Positions 1 to 14,582 of a stretch of 64,000 nucleotides of DNA are shown here, in pieces; position 1 is the first letter of the stretch, and each line of letters opens with the position of its first letter. The stretch comes from Colius striatus (lineage: Eukaryota; Chordata; Aves; Coliiformes; Coliidae): NCBI RefSeq assembly GCF_028858725.1, contig NC_084762.1, forward strand, positions 9,309,374 through 9,373,373, written 5' to 3'. A program made the translations under genes and the position numbers. Under the pieces are notes generated by a model. It made no database searches, had not been told where the DNA came from, and saw nothing but the letters and a program-made list of their open reading frames with translations.

Positions 1-3000
1 AATCATAAGAAATTGAGTATGAAAGCAAACTATCAACAGACCCCAGAAACTGATTTGCATCAGCAACAATGAATTGTCACAGTGAGGTTGCACTGTTTCA
101 TCATACAGCACACATAATAATGCGCCACACTTCATGCAAGTATTTCCAAGTTTTCAAACACAAGCTGAAAGAGCTAAAGGAAAAGACACTTCAACTGCAA
201 CTTAAAAAGCAAACGACTATGTTTTAGTCATGTGAAAATAGAAAGTCTTGCTGTGGTACAGACATGATAGATCATGCTGGATTTGTTTGACAGAGAAGAA
301 CTAGAGACAAGGCGGTAGAAGATCTTACCACTAAGTGTGAAAATCTCACCTGCTCTGGGACTTTTTGGCCATGTGATCTTGTTAAACAACTACAAAAGAA
401 ACAGATTTTGGAGGGGGAAAATACCACATAATACATCACCTAGCAATGATCTGAGCAATTTCTAAAGACTATGGAATGTTTTTCCAAAGTTTTCAAGATG
501 CTCTTTACATACTATTTCCTATTTTGTTTACTATATCACCCTTTCCTAAGACCTACCAAGGTCTTAGGACTGCTGTACCAGTTCATCTGTAATCATAATC
601 TATAATTCAGTAAAGTTGCATTAAAGGCTATTTTATCTTCCTAGGCACACATGCTACTCAAGATTTTGAAACCTCCACCTGTCTCTACTGGTTTTAGCAA
701 TGTGAATCTCTGATCTCAGCAACAGTTTCCTCCCCCACTGAAAAGTGATGAACTACATGAAAGGCAGACCAAATAGCAAGACAATGAAATCAGCTTGCTT
801 GAAACAAATATAGTTAAGAATGGATGAAGACTTTAAAATGTTTTGCAAAAGCATTGATATGAGTGTTTTCTAATATAAATATTAAACACAACATAAAACA
901 AGGTGAGAAAAAAACCAGACTGCCAGCCAGCTACCAAGAAAAAGAGAATACTTGGAAGACAATTCTCTGTGTAATTCAGTAGAGAATATGAGAAGTCACT
1001 CAGCTATGTAGAATATCCAAGACGATTAGAAAGTTCAGAGCCACATACTGGTGACGCCTGTGTCTAAAAGATTTTGCTGGTATGTTCACATTTGCTAAGA
1101 CAACCCCCCATCAACTTTGATGTTGCACTCATCCTGTGAAGAAGAGCATATGAGCTGGTTTTCCACCGGATTGTATAATTTATTCTTTGGTGTAATGTAA
1201 GAAAACCTCACCAGAGAATGACTACTGCAATTGCAAGCCACATCTAGATCGAAGATCAGGTCACCACTCCTCAATTAGAACACAGAAGCTTAAGGATGAA
1301 TAACTGCAGGACTTCAAGGACTTCATTATAATGGAAGCACAGCATGCAGTTATGTATTATTATTCATTTTCATGGACATTAACCCTATTCTTACGTTCCA
1401 GCTCAAAGAGCCAAAGTTTTTTAATATTATTCAGAATTGCTTGCCAAATGTTTTCATACTAAATGTGATTCATCTCGATTCCTTCAGGGTCACAGCCTTT
1501 TCTGATGCCTATAATGAAAGTGAGACAGATTACTAAAGTAGACTTTCAACTTATTAACATCAACTTGTTATCAATTTCTTGGATTACTGTGTAACAAGAG
1601 ATAAAGTCTCTAGTGTTGAATATGTCTGATGGTAAAACTACATTAACATTCTCTCCCTTTAAAAAGAGGTTTTTTTCATTAGTATTATCTTCATGCAGTG
1701 TCTCTGGGGCAGTTTATAGAACTGTGCAGCTGTGACCTGTAAAAAGTTAAATCATCACTAACATGACTTAGTTTCAAGGCTGTATTTTTATCTGATGGAA
1801 CAAGTGGTAATTTGTATGCGACCTGTCAGTACTTTCCATGTCTAACAGGTGTAACAGCACATCAGCAAATCTAATATATTGTAATGAACATAATGAAATG
1901 TAAATTTATGTAAGCAAAGTTTAAAGTATTTACAAACTAAAAATAGTTTGAGAAATAGCAAGAAATACATTATACAAAGCAATAGTATGCTTCATGTGAT
2001 GATAATTCATATGCATACACAATTGCAGACTAGATAGGATGGTTAATTCTGAGACACATTGACGAAAGCAAAGCTCTTTCCTGCAGTGACTGGTGTCCTC
2101 AATTTCTTACTAGAGTTTCTCAAAAGTAAATACTTGTTAAACCACAACCATTCTGGTCTTTTAACATCCAGACCTCTCTAAAACAACAGCAAATTTTGAA
2201 GTGATGGAGGTCAATGAAACACCACCCAGCTCCACAAAAAAGGCAAGGGGCAGTCAAAGAGAACTGGGCCCTTTCCCACAATCACACCTACCCCCAGAAG
2301 GCTCTACAGAGTTAAATGGCTCTTAGGTTAATACAAGTCAAAAGGTTCTGACCAGGAATGATGATCAATGAACAGTTGTGGCTTAACCCCTCTGCCATCA
2401 AGGGCACTGACAGATCTGTGATTCAGAGGAATCCCCTGAAAGGGTTGGGTGAGTGCTGCCAGAACACTCAGCCAGAGGTGCCAAGCACCTGATAACCTTC
2501 ACCCTGCTCAAGAAGATGATAAAATGCATGACATTTTGCTGAGAAGCTGACAGCACTACTGGGAAGCCAAATTAATGTATCTATATTGTGTCCCAAAGCA
2601 CAAAAGCCACCAATATTTCTTTCCTTGTTTCGTTATTATTCATTTTTATTTATATTCAATCCATTTCATAAGGTAGTTTAGAAAACATGTATACAACACC
2701 TTGTTTTGCATAGCCCAAGAGCAACTCCTATCACTGTTAAAACTTCCTTTTCCCTCACTTCTTATGGATGTCTAAAGATCTCTAAAGAAATCTTTTTGTT
2801 AAGCTGTAGGAAATACATTTCAATAGTACATTTTGCTGCCAGAAGACTGAAAAAATAGAGCTTTCAGTTTAGAAGTTACTTACACATGTATTTTACCTAT
2901 AGAAATCTTTAAAATGCATGACATTTTATCACAGCTTTTGCTGTCTCCTCTCAGACACCTATGAGAAAGCATCTTTGCTTTGATAAAGCTTACCTGATAC

Positions 3001-3001
3001 A

Positions 3002-3060
3002 CAGATCACAGAATATATCAAGTTAGAAGGGATCCAGAAGGATCACCGTGTCCAACACCC
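3002..3060 (-). mobile_element. CR1 3' tip, degraded
   Basis: ATCACAGAATATATCAAGTT then AGAAGGGATCC..GATCACC.TGTCCAACACC resembles the reverse complement of the CR1 3' end. Short and diverged. Confidence 0.5.
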
Positions 3061-4092
3061 TAGATGTTTCTATAGATGTTCCTATAGAGAATATGCACTC
3101 TACTCAGACTTTTATTTTAGTCTTTTACTTTAGTTGTTTTTCTTACTTTATTTGTGAAATATTCAGAGCACTTTCAATAGGTAATTTTTCATCTACTTTT
3201 CAGGTATTCTGCATTTCTCTCCACTTCATTTCCACGACTGACAAAGAAAGCCCCAGGAGATCAATTTCCATATGCTAAAGTTACTCTAAAAACAAACAAA
3301 AAAGCCTCTTTAGCACTGTTTTTTTTGTTGTTGTTGTTTCAATACTGATGGATGAAGTAAATATTTTCCCAGTAAATATTTTACACCTGCAATGGTTTTC
3401 AGAAAAGTATTTCAAACATTAACAAAAAATTCTGTTTATATATCCTCTTCAGAAATTTATTTATATTGTCATAAGACTTTGATTATAATCAAAATATCTA
3501 ATTCAGCTAACAAGTTAGGACAGAAGTTGCCAAGCTACTCAACCAAGGAAAAGTATCTGTTTATAATGACTTCACAATGGAAGTACTTTTGTTTCTGTAC
3601 AGCCCTGACATCAGAAGGATATACAATAATTACTCAGATTTGGAGTCTATCAATATGCAAGACAACAGTTTTACATGTTTTTGTCTCAGTTTGTGTTCTA
3701 AGAAAACATACACACACATTCAGCAAGAAGTTCTTAAAAAGATTTAGAACAGTATCTTTTTAAAGATCAGACACGCCAATCTGTGATGTTACTGCTCTGA
3801 CTGACTTTATTACCCTGATCTCATGCCGAAATGCATAAAACCAAGCTCTTAAGGTAGACACTGACCTTGCAATTTGCACTGAACATGGTGGCAGCAACAG
3901 ACATTCAGACTAAAGTTGGGCAACAGCTATTTCACATGCCTTTCTAGGATACCTCAGACTTGAAAAATTATATACAAATTTTTAACAACATAGACAAATG
4001 CAGAAAGAGATGTGGGTACTTATTTCAGTCTTAACTATGTCACTTAATGGAATAAAAAGGTCAATGCTTGCAATGCTTTTAACAAGAACAGC

Positions 4093-5260
4093 TGTACTAG
4101 GTCTGCCAAATGCCCATCTAGCCCCGTGCTCTGTCTTCAGTAGTTGCCAAAATTGAATACTTGGGGATGTGTAAGCACCAGAAAAAGAACACAGGAAAAC
4201 ACATAATGATACCTCCAGAAAATACAATACAGCCTCCAACAACCGATAACTCACGGATTTGCAAAGGCAAAGGTGGAGATTTTGTATTTAATAACCTCCA
4301 ATTAACTTTCTTCAAATAACTGTTCTGTAATTTATATTTTTAATCCAAATACAGATCTAACAGTCACATCATTCCCATGACAAGGATTTCTAAAGCTTAA
4401 TTACATCTTTGTATTTCTCCTCAGCCTGCTACCTGCTATTTTGATGCCTCCTCATTCCAACAGTGTAAGAGAGAAGGCATGTTTCCTCATGGCTTGAGAC
4501 CTCTATTATATTTCCCCTTTTGAAAAGTCCTATCTCATTTAATCGTTCTTGATATGAAAATCGTTCTGTGTATTTTCTCTATCTTGTTGGTCAACTCTCA
4601 ACTTTTTTCCTCTTGTATCTTCTGGGAGTCAGCAGATGAGAACCACACGCAGTATTCAGGATGTGCAAGTACAACAAATCTGTAAGAATGGCATGCGGCT
4701 GGGATCCCTTTTGACCTGTTTAACTTTTTTACTGAAACTTAACAGTAGATATAATCTGTTATCAATGCTGCTTTTTTGAAACTACATCTTACCTTATTCT
4801 GAGTGTTTACAGCCCTCTTCAGACACTTATTAATGTGTGAATTTAGGACTTCTATTCCTGCATAACTTTACAGTTACCTACACTGAATTTCATACTGCTA
4901 TTTTACTGTGAAAGAATCCTGTAAGGATCTTCTGAAATTCTTCACAGTCAGTCCTTATCTTCATTTCCTTGAATAATCTGGTACCTCCATGAGGCCTGGT
5001 CATCCCACTACTAACTGCCTTTTCATGATCACTTTTGAGTACATTCATCAGAATAGTTCCAGTACACTATGGCAGGACTCATTTTTTGCCCTTCCATTAA
5101 CACACAGGCTAGCCACTTACTCTCACCCCTGTTCCATCAGGTTTTTCTTTATTCATGGGAGTTCTTTTCTCATATTACAGAGCTATTTATTATCTTTTAG
5201 CTAATGCCTTTCAGAAATTCAACTGGAATACCTCAATCTCTGCTCAGCACTATCACAGTC
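4093..5260 (-). mobile_element. Ancient amniote-type CR1 LINE fragment
   Basis: Read on the plus strand, degraded landmarks appear in the order expected for the reverse complement of an old CR1-L-type element shared with turtles and crocodilians: GCCCATCTAGCCCCGTGCTC near 4110, GACCTCTATTATATTTCCCC near 4498, TTTAATCGTTCTTGATATG near 4537, CACACGCAGTATTCAGGATG near 4646, CACTGAATTTCATACTGCTA near 4879 and CACAGTCAGTCCTTATCTTC near 4943. It has no intact frame. The outer boundaries are approximate. Assignment is from remembered repeat consensus. Confidence 0.75.
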
Positions 5261-6860
5261 TTCTTGTCTGAAATTTTTAATATAGATTTGTAAGGAATGT
5301 TAATATTTAAAGTATTTTTAAATAACACTTCTACTAGTTTCATATTGGATATTTTTATCTTCACTGTGAAATTCTCTTCAGCGTTACCTCATACTATGAG
5401 CTGACCTACAGTAACATCACCAGTCACAGCTATGTCAGTGATCTATTAATTGTACTACCAATCCAAGCACTTGGTAAAAAACAGTCTGAACTTTTGAAAG
5501 AGTATCATTCTCCTTACAGCAAATCTAAACTAGGAAAAGGAAGTGTGTGTCATGTGGTGCTGTGAGCACATTATTCAGGTGGTTTTGTGCCGCAGTAAAT
5601 ATTTAGCTCTGAATGTTTTTATTAAACTGATCTCCTGAACATGTCTGATCATCCACATTCAAGGAGTGGGGAAACTTGCAGAGTGTGAAAAACATGATCA
5701 TATGCTATCCTCTGTTTTCCTTAGCATAAAAATAAAAGACTTGTAGCTTTGTAAAGTTAATTTCCAGTGTTATTTAGACCCTAGAAAAAAGCACTAAAGC
5801 ATGACATATATTTCAACAGGTAGACATGCAACAGTTCTTCTGCCAGTAAGAAAAATGAAAAAAGAAGCAAAAAGAGACTCAGGGGAGGGATATTGTACTG
5901 TTTGTTTCAAAACAGCTGAGCTGTTTTACTCAACTGTATGTCAAAACACCTAAGAGAATATAATGTTATCCTGCTGATAGGCTCACATGCTTCAACCCAA
6001 CCCTGTGCCAGGACATTCCTTACTAAATTAGTGACTAATCAGATGCTGTGCTGGGAAACACACCCTCACGTGTTACAACAACTCAGGCATCTGCAACATT
6101 AAAAACCAGGGGCTACGACTATAGGTTCTCATGCCCCCCGTAAATAATTTCCATTACGTTTTGTAATCTAATGCTTGTATTTGGCAAACCAGATGCAATT
6201 AAAGGTCAAAATCCAACTACTATATAAACTCCACTTACTCTGATCTTTCTCCTGACTATCACTGTTCTAAAGACTCCAAGCAAAGCCACCCTCTTCCTTC
6301 AGGATATGTTTCTAAATACCTTGTTTCATTACTCATAAATGTTTCTCACTTCCTTAACCAAGCTCTCAAATTAACCAAAATGGCTTGTTTCTTTTTCCTT
6401 CTTATTACCTTCAAATTTCTAATATACTTCCTAAATTGTTTAGAATTTGAAAACTTGGCAGGAATTAATTCAATAGGCTGTTGAGAGACCTGCTCATCTT
6501 TTCTCCTTGTGAAAACCAGCATTTTTACAAAACTGAAAATACCATTTCTATATTTGTGCTGCATATAGGGGGCATATTGAATATGGGAAACTGTGCAGTG
6601 ATACAGAATTCTCAATCTTTGTTCTTGTTGCTGAGATAGAAGATAGTGAATAATATTAGTTAACTAGTTCATTTTCTTAAACCACATGTAATAGTACAGA
6701 AAGGGAAGCTTTCTAAGCACAGAAAACAGATGCTGATTAAATGACTTGGGTTTCACGTTCTAGAAACCATTGCGTTGTCTGCAGAATGACCTGAAAGCTG
6801 GTCTTAAAATGCTGAAATCAATGCTTAGGGACAGCTGGCTGCAGAACCATTTCTGTATGT

Positions 6861-7232
6861 CATAGAATCACAGAATGGTAGGGGTTGGAAGGGACCTCTA
6901 GAGATCATCTAGTCCAACCCCCCCGCAGCAGCAGGTTCACCTACATCAGGTCACATAGGAATGTGTCCAGGCAGGTCTTGAAGACCTCTAAGGAAGGAGC
7001 CTCCACACCCTTCCTGGGCAGCCTGTGCCAGGGCTCCCTTACCCCCACAGAAAAACAGTTTTTTCTTATGTTTAATGGAACTTTTTTGTGTTCCAGTTTC
7101 ATCCCTTTACCCCTTGTCCTGTTGCTAGCTACCATCGAAAAAAAGGATGTCCCAACCTCCTGATACCCACCCTTTAGATTTTTGTAAATATTAATAAGAT
7201 CCCCCCTCATTCTCCTGTTTTCTAGACTAAAA
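6861..7232 (-). mobile_element. CR1 LINE, 3' end with ORF2 C-terminus remnant
   Basis: It begins with the reversed CR1 tip CATAGAATCACAGAATGGTA and GTTGGAAGGGACCTCTAGAG. On the minus strand the frame reads [40 protein letters not shown] and ends LDTFLCDLM, the C-terminus of the CR1 reverse-transcriptase ORF, followed by the 3' UTR. 5' truncated. Same subfamily as the copy at 44123-44845. Confidence 0.92.
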
Positions 7233-10200
7233 TGACTAAAATAATGTATATATATTCTTACAATCAGACTGATGCTGATTAGTGTGACTGGCAACATCTG
7301 TGACAGGCAATTACAGAAACCTGGAGACAAATGCTGGTGATAAACACACCTATGGCATGTTTGGATATTTGAGTCAGCAACTTTTTTGTGTGTGGAACAA
7401 ACCCTATTCTCATCAAAAGAACAGAACAACAAAAGCAGCATTTCTGCCTACAGGACATAGATAATACAGACCAATGGTAGAAAGCAAAAAAGGGCATTTG
7501 TAAATGCAGGAGAAAAGCACCTTTTCCTCATTTTTGTTTGACATACTACTTGCACTTCATACAGTCTTCGGTGACAATATAAAAATACAGAATACAGTTA
7601 AGTTTGCAACCTGTTTTTACAGAGATTTTTATATCAAATATGATGCAATTTGTATCTAAGAAAAGCAATTCCAAAATGAAACAGTTCTGTTTTTTTTTCT
7701 TAATCCTTAAAGTAGTCTCTCTATTTAAAGTAACACTGGGGGCTCCCTGAATGCTATAGTTTATAAATACCCTTTAAGATGACAAGTCAAATGACTTCAG
7801 GATTGTAAGTTATCTCTCACAGTTGTTCAACTGTTAAAATGGAAGGTGGTAAGAATAGAATAAAAATACCAATGGTGAAAATGTTACATGTGCAATAGAA
7901 TACACATAGGGAACAGGACACATGACGATTTTAACAATCTTTCCTCTTAAATTTACTCTCTACCCTTCAAAAAGGTCACTGCAGACTTCTTTTCTGATGA
8001 GTGATTTGAGGTCTGTCACTTTGTTCAAAGCTCCGAAGATAAGACATGCAGTCTTCCTCTACTCATGATCTGTCTCATACTTGTTGTGACAATACTCTGC
8101 TGATTAAGGTATTAATAACTTGATGCAATCCACTAAACTATGATAATAAACAACATTTAAAAATATATACATTACATTTGCAAGCAGAACGTATCTCTAA
8201 GGCAGATAAACATACCCAACAGCTCCACTGCAATCAGACAGCCTGCTTCTGGACTCGGGAGTTACATTAATTATATGGTATAACCCTACAATGAGTTACA
8301 AAAAGGTTGTTTTGACTGTATGTCCGGTTTTTGTTCTCTTTAAGGGGGCTTGGTACCTTGCTACTCCTAGAAAGTGCTATTGCTTGTTAAGCAATTCAAA
8401 GATAGAACAATATGTAGCTAAGGCCTACCTATCTAGACATTTTACTAGGTCTGCCTAACTTCTTAGAAATCTTTTAACTAGAGGATGGCCTTGCTAAATC
8501 TCTGAGTTGCCCTAGAAAACCGATCTTCTTTAGAAGGGACTGACTTGTTCAAGTTTGTGCTGTCTGCAAAGCTTTGAAATACAGCACTTCAAAACAAGGA
8601 ATTAAGAACTGCATTTCAATCAGTAACCTTATGTTAGTTCTAGTGCACTGACATGCAGTGATTTTGACATAGTCACAACAACAAATTGAGAGACATTTGA
8701 CATGGATTTCCACCATAAGTAAAAAAATATTAAAAGCCAGAATACTGAATACTTTTTACTAAGTCTTTATGGATTAGGGATAAATATTCAGGGTGATGGC
8801 TGAAGGAAGCAGGGAGTGACCAGCTCTTCCATTCAGAATGATGCTACTGCATTCAAGTTTTCTCCTTTCCCTGTTTGAGACAGGTAGGAAGGCTTTTGCT
8901 ACCCCTCAAGAAGCAGATCATTACTTGAGTCTAAGTTGAATATGCAAGTTGAAACACACCTGTCTAAGAAGGAACATTACCTTTTGGCTGAAATTTTACC
9001 TATGTCCAAAACTTATGGATCCTTCAACTGGAATGATCTTTATCTGGGATATGAGGTGTCTTTGTCATTTTCCCTCACATACACTTTATTCCAAGTTTCA
9101 CTTTCTCATTGAGGAAATACCTGTCATTCACATCCTTGAACAGGTTGTCTTATGCTGCTATTTAGGCTGGCAGCCAATATAAGAGCATAGCCTTCTTCAC
9201 CCTGCCTCTGAAGCGTGATATTCATTATAAACTGATTGCAAATATAAACAAGTAGAATAAAAAAACCCAATTAATGCAAGGGTTTTAATACTGAAAGTGC
9301 AGTAACACTCAGAACTGACAACAATAGATAAAGTGTGCCTGCCAGTAGCTGACAGTTTCTAAGCACCTTTGAAAAATAAAGAACAACAGATGCTATAGTT
9401 AGTATTAGAAAGCTGATCTGCTCAAAAACAGAGAACATTTTCTTGGATTCAGAAGGTACCCAAACATTGTCTATTTTCTTTTAATTCATTTGATGCTCTC
9501 TGTGAGGATCTTGCACCCATGCTTCAATAGAAGTTCCTGAAGACAGATACAAAAGGTGAACTAAGGTGGATGATACCAGCACAATTCCTCTGCAGTTTTT
9601 CAGATAGTTTTTCTATAGAGATGTTCATAGGCTGAAGAAATCAATCCACAAAGATGGGATAGATGAATACTTTAAGAAATGCTTGTAGCTTTCACTGCAT
9701 GTCCAAAGTATGGCCCACAACTCAACACAGAAACCAGTATGGGGTTTTTTGCCCTTTAATTAGAGTTTTAAAGCTTTATTTATTGCTGCTGAAAAGTGGT
9801 GCCAATATTGCTATACCAGTAAGAAACATGAAAATATTAAGAAGTGAAGGACACCTCCATACCCCCTTGCATAAAGCTGAGGAAACTTGGCAAACAGCAC
9901 ACAACCGTGCTATACAAATCACCAAATTCAAACACAGCACCTGCCATACTTGCTCTTGTCTAAGACAGACGAGTGGATCTAAGCACTTGTTATTGAGATA
10001 GGGCAAAGCTGAGAGAGGGATAAGTGGCATGGGAGAGCTCCAGAGTAACACTAACCACTTGGGGATTTTCTCTTTCTGAATCTCTGGTTCATTTCTCCAC
10101 TCACCTCCTCGTTGGAATTTTCTGTATTTGCTTTATCACTTTCTTTTCAACTCCGATCAGGTTCTAGGTGTTGTTTTGATTTTGTAATGTGGAAACAAGC

Positions 10201-10969
10201 TGAACTGAGAAAAAAAAAAAACCCACCTGCAATTCTACAAAACTTCTACATAAGGTTTAGTTAGTACTGTGATGAAAAAGAACATTTTATTATTACAATA
10301 GACAAAGCAATAAAAACCCAACTGAGACATCTTAGATGATGGTATGCAGCAGCAGGGAGGTTGCTTTTTTTCCCCCAGAGATGATAATACAGGTATTATC
10401 TGACATGCCAGTAAGCATGACACAGAGCTATCAGAAGTGGGTCAGCTCAGAATTAGCAGTTCTTAGGTTGTTCCCCATGTACAGATCCCCCTGACTGCAC
10501 GCACAGACAACTTTAACGGAACTGCAAAGCAAAACTCTCTTGAGTAACTGACCAGTGACTGCAGCTCCATACTTCAAAAAATTTAACAGTGAATAGAGCT
10601 GGCTGTTCTGTACATTGAAAACTGCTGAAGGAAAATGTCCTTATGCTTAAACAAAAAATGACAAATAAAGGCTGTATTTCTACCCTCCCATCATAATGGA
10701 GCTAGCATTTTTTAACTGAGTGTAGCAGTTAATTTTTTACCAATGAGTAACAAAGGAAATTAATCACTGAGTCACTTTCGAGCAGGAAGCAACATACCCT
10801 GAAGACTGCAAAGACTGCACTTATGTCAGGTATTTATTTCACACATTTAATCATGAATGCAGTGGCTTCACTTGAACAAAAGTATTTCAAACCCAGTTTA
10901 TTTAATTATAGCAAAAATACATGTCTCGCTGTGCTGGTGCCTAGATAATCTTTTCTGCAAAATGGAAAA

Positions 10970-11023
10970 TCATAGAATCATTTAGGTTGGCAAAGACCTT
11001 TAAGACCATCAAGTCCAACTGTA
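10970..11023 (-). mobile_element. CR1 3' tip fragment
   Basis: TCATAGAATCATTTAGGTTG then GCAAAGACCTTTAAGACCAT and CAAGTCCAACTG is the reversed CR1 3' end, CR1-Y/F-like subtype. Confidence 0.8.
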
Positions 11024-11930
11024 AGGCTTAGGTAGGAAGTTTTTTAGAAGCCTGCACATGAAATCTCCTGAAGTTGTTTCATGGCGTTACTCCTTCTGAC
11101 TTATACAAGGACTATTATTTGTCTGTCTTTGAGAAGATACAAACAGAAAACTAAAAAAATAAAATGCAGCTGGCAAGCAATATGCTTAGAAATGAGTACT
11201 GAAATCTCATCTGTGAGATTAGCAAGACCAAAACCCAGTTGTTAAATCAGACTTATGTGAGGTGTTCTGTATCTTGAAATTTTAATTAAGTATTTATATA
11301 AGTCCACTCTTGTTATCAGAAGAAGAAAAAAAAGTTTCTAGAGGTAAACACAATGGCAACTTTCTGAATGACTCCATAGTGTCTCAGGACTACAAAACCA
11401 AAATATACAATATGGAAATCTTTCAGAGCTCTCCAAATAAAGTTTTAAATAAGTCTTGAATAATTTTGACTCCAACTAGGGATAGGACTGTAGGACAAAT
11501 GAAAAGAGTAATAGATTTCTTAAGGAACTATGGTTTATTAAGTCAAAACCAGGAAAAATAAGGTTATCCAAGCAACTTCAGATCAACTGCTCACATCTGG
11601 ATAGTGATCAAGTTGGTAACACCACTAAGAAGCTGTTAAAGTGGTCAATGAGGCTTATTCAGTATTCAAATGAGTTTAGAAAAGCACACAGCCCATGCTA
11701 AATAAGAGCTGGAACCGTACATCTTAACTGTTACAATGATTTATAAAATTTCTTGCATGACACAAAAGCAAACTGTGAAAATATGGCATATATGCAATCC
11801 CCATAAGATTACTTCACATTTAATGAAAAAGCCATACCAAAGGGCAGGTATTAGAAATGTCTTGTTGGATGAGATTAATATGCCCCTAGCATTTGCATTC
11901 AGTATCCTCATTAATCCTTCAGATGAGTGA

Positions 11931-12010
11931 GTGGCAATACCCTGGGTGGAGTGACAGACACGGCAGAGGAGTGGCAATACCCTGGGAGGAGTGGCAGACA
12001 CAGCAGAGGA
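11931..12010. repeat. 40-bp tandem duplication
   Basis: 11931-11970 and 11971-12010 are adjacent copies (starting GTGGCAATACCCTGGG and ending GCAGAGGA) with three differences. The unit is not a multiple of three and lies in RETREG1 intron 1. Confidence 0.9.
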
Positions 12011-14434
12011 TAGAATCAGGATTCAAAGAGGAGCTCAAACTGGAAAATGGCATGAAACAACCAACCAGTCAAACTCACGAGGGACACACGGTATTTGACA
12101 AGCCAAAAGCATAAATGCAAAATGGGAAACGACTTACTAAACAAGCAGTGCAGCAAAGACAAAGACTGTTCCCAACAGACTACAAGCCACCAGAGTTATT
12201 TGCAATAGTATTAGAAAAAATAAATCCCTGCCTGGGATGCACTTACAAGATATTTATCGTATACAGCATAAATCATCTGTTTTACTTGATACTTATAATG
12301 CCTCGGTTTGAGCATCACGTTACGAGCAATACAGATACTCACACATAAATGATAAAAGTTGCTCAAATCACAACTCATCCCTTGGCAGGTATTAAATTGA
12401 GCTGATGAAATATAATCTTGTTAAAAAAAGTTAAGCCCCAGTGCAGGACCTTTTTTTCCTCTGCCTTTACTTCCTCAAAAGTTACTCTTTTCCTGCATCC
12501 ATGATAATGTTAACCTTTAACAGGGACAGAAGGGCAATAAGGCTCATAGAAAGAGGTGTGCAATATTTGTTTGGTAGTAGCAAAGAAGCTACTTCACATT
12601 CTGAAGCCTATTTTTATCTACTTATCTATTAGACTATATTCCACCCTCTGCCTTCGTGTAGGCTGACAGGCAGTTTTTTTTCTTTGGTTTGTTGCCAGAT
12701 TTCATGCAGCTGTGTGCAGCCACATGAAGAACCTATCTCACCTGGATGACCAAACCAAACCTAAGGGACTGTGCAACAGAAACTGACACCAATAGTCGCA
12801 TGTTCTGGTACTGACTGGCCCACATGACTGGCCTTGACTTACATCAGCTTTGCTATCTACGGCATCAAGGAAATGGATTAACAAGCATCAACCAGGAACA
12901 TTTCTGTTACAAGCTTGACTCTGTTTAGATTTCCTAAGGGAAAAAGACCTTTTATTTCCTAATTTGCTCACCTGCAACAAGATCTCCTTGCAACACCCTG
13001 AAGGACAGAATGTTGTTTTTTGAAATATGATTACGCTGCATATCCCCAAGGTCTGAAGAGTGATCTGAATACACAATCGTAGTGTGCCAGAGATTCATTT
13101 CTGAGAAACTGCTTGCATACAAAGAGACAGAGGTAAATCTAGTCCTCATCCTTGTTTGTCAAGCCCTCCAGCTGTTATTGCTGGGGAATGGTATTACAGC
13201 ACGTTGCTGCAAGAGTCAGCTTCTTATTGCAACCACTGGCATCAGTCAATGGTATCTTTAAGGCAGACAGGTCTTCAAATGTGCGGGGAATAATGACACA
13301 AGGGTTGTAAATGCTCTTACTCATCTCATCACCCTAGGCTTACTGTATATATTCAAGGAAAACAAAAAAGTCATTACTAAGGTACAATGTACCAGTCTGC
13401 AGACATATTATTTCAGACAAGAAGAATAATATTATGTATCTCGTAAAGTATTTCAACTCTTTCTCCATTGATCACAAAATGAAGTAGACTATCGGGAATC
13501 TTTAGGCAAATGATCTACAGATTGTCTTAAGCAAACCCAGCATATGCAAATCAGAGATATGCAAAGCTTCAGATCTAATAAATGGAGCATGTGTAATTAC
13601 ACAAAAGGGTAATTGTCTCATCTTTAGTGAGGTTTTTCCAATGCTCTCAGTGACAAATTAGGAAGAATTATGGAGTTATGGTTAGATTAAAAAGGGAGTT
13701 TTTTATTCTTGGAAAAAAAGCAATAACTACATATTGTATGAAGTCTGTCAAGCTCTGAATGGTGCTAGTTCAGCATATTGTTCTTCAGAGCATCTTGACC
13801 ATTGCAATACATATGAACATCTATGAGCTGGGCTGACGCAACTGTGGAATTCATGTAGGCCTAAAGGTGAATTCAGGTCTTGTAAATTTACAACCTGAAT
13901 TTGAGGCTGATCTCCCAAAACAGTGATTTAGCAACAGTAATGGATGGCCCAATAATGGATTTCTTTTTCTACCAAGCAGCAACATTCCCCCAGAAGGAGG
14001 CAGCAACTTTGATGGCTCTGGCACAGGAGCATCGTGTGTGGACTGTAAAGCAGGTAAATGCTACAGACACAGTTGTTCTGTGCCTGTGGGCCATGATGCC
14101 AGAGAACAAGCTCTGTACATTTATAAAGGTTTACAAAGTCACAATTTGCTGGAGAATATTAGTAGAGAATTGATTGTTCACTATTTCTTCCACCACAAAG
14201 AAGAACGGTAGAAAGTAGTTAAGAAACTACTATATAGCAATAAATATACACAAGACTCTGTTCACAAAATATGTAGTTCAGCTGTGGATATCTATGGTAC
14301 AGGATGTTGCAAAGACAGAGAGATTTTAAGAACAAAACAATGAGACAAATTAATGGAAGGTCCACCTAGAATAGCTGGGGTGGTGGAGGAAGACTGTACT
14401 TATGGTACCTAGAAATCCTTCAACTGGAAGTTGC

Positions 14435-14582
14435 TGGAGGCTGGGAGAGTACACCAGAAGTATCTTGCAAATTCGTCCCTCTTTGACACACTGTCCAAGG
14501 CCATGTTCTTCCCAGCTGGCTACCTTCAGAGAGCAGGTACTGGGCTAGATGAACTTACGAGCTGATCTTGTGTTCTTAACAT
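14435..14582 (+). mobile_element. Old CR1-L-type 3' end
   Basis: GGTACTGGGCTAGATGAACT followed by a T-rich end TTGTGTTCTTA matches the 3' end of amniote CR1-L elements (ACTGGGCTAGATGGACC ... TTCTTATG). Upstream GGAGGCTGGGAGAGTACACC also fits. Plus orientation; left boundary uncertain. Confidence 0.65.

Noticed and set aside
3048..3763. Small plus-strand frames near the left end
   Set aside because: Low-complexity AT-rich translation (Phe/Ile/Ser/Lys) with no recognisable domain; chance frames.
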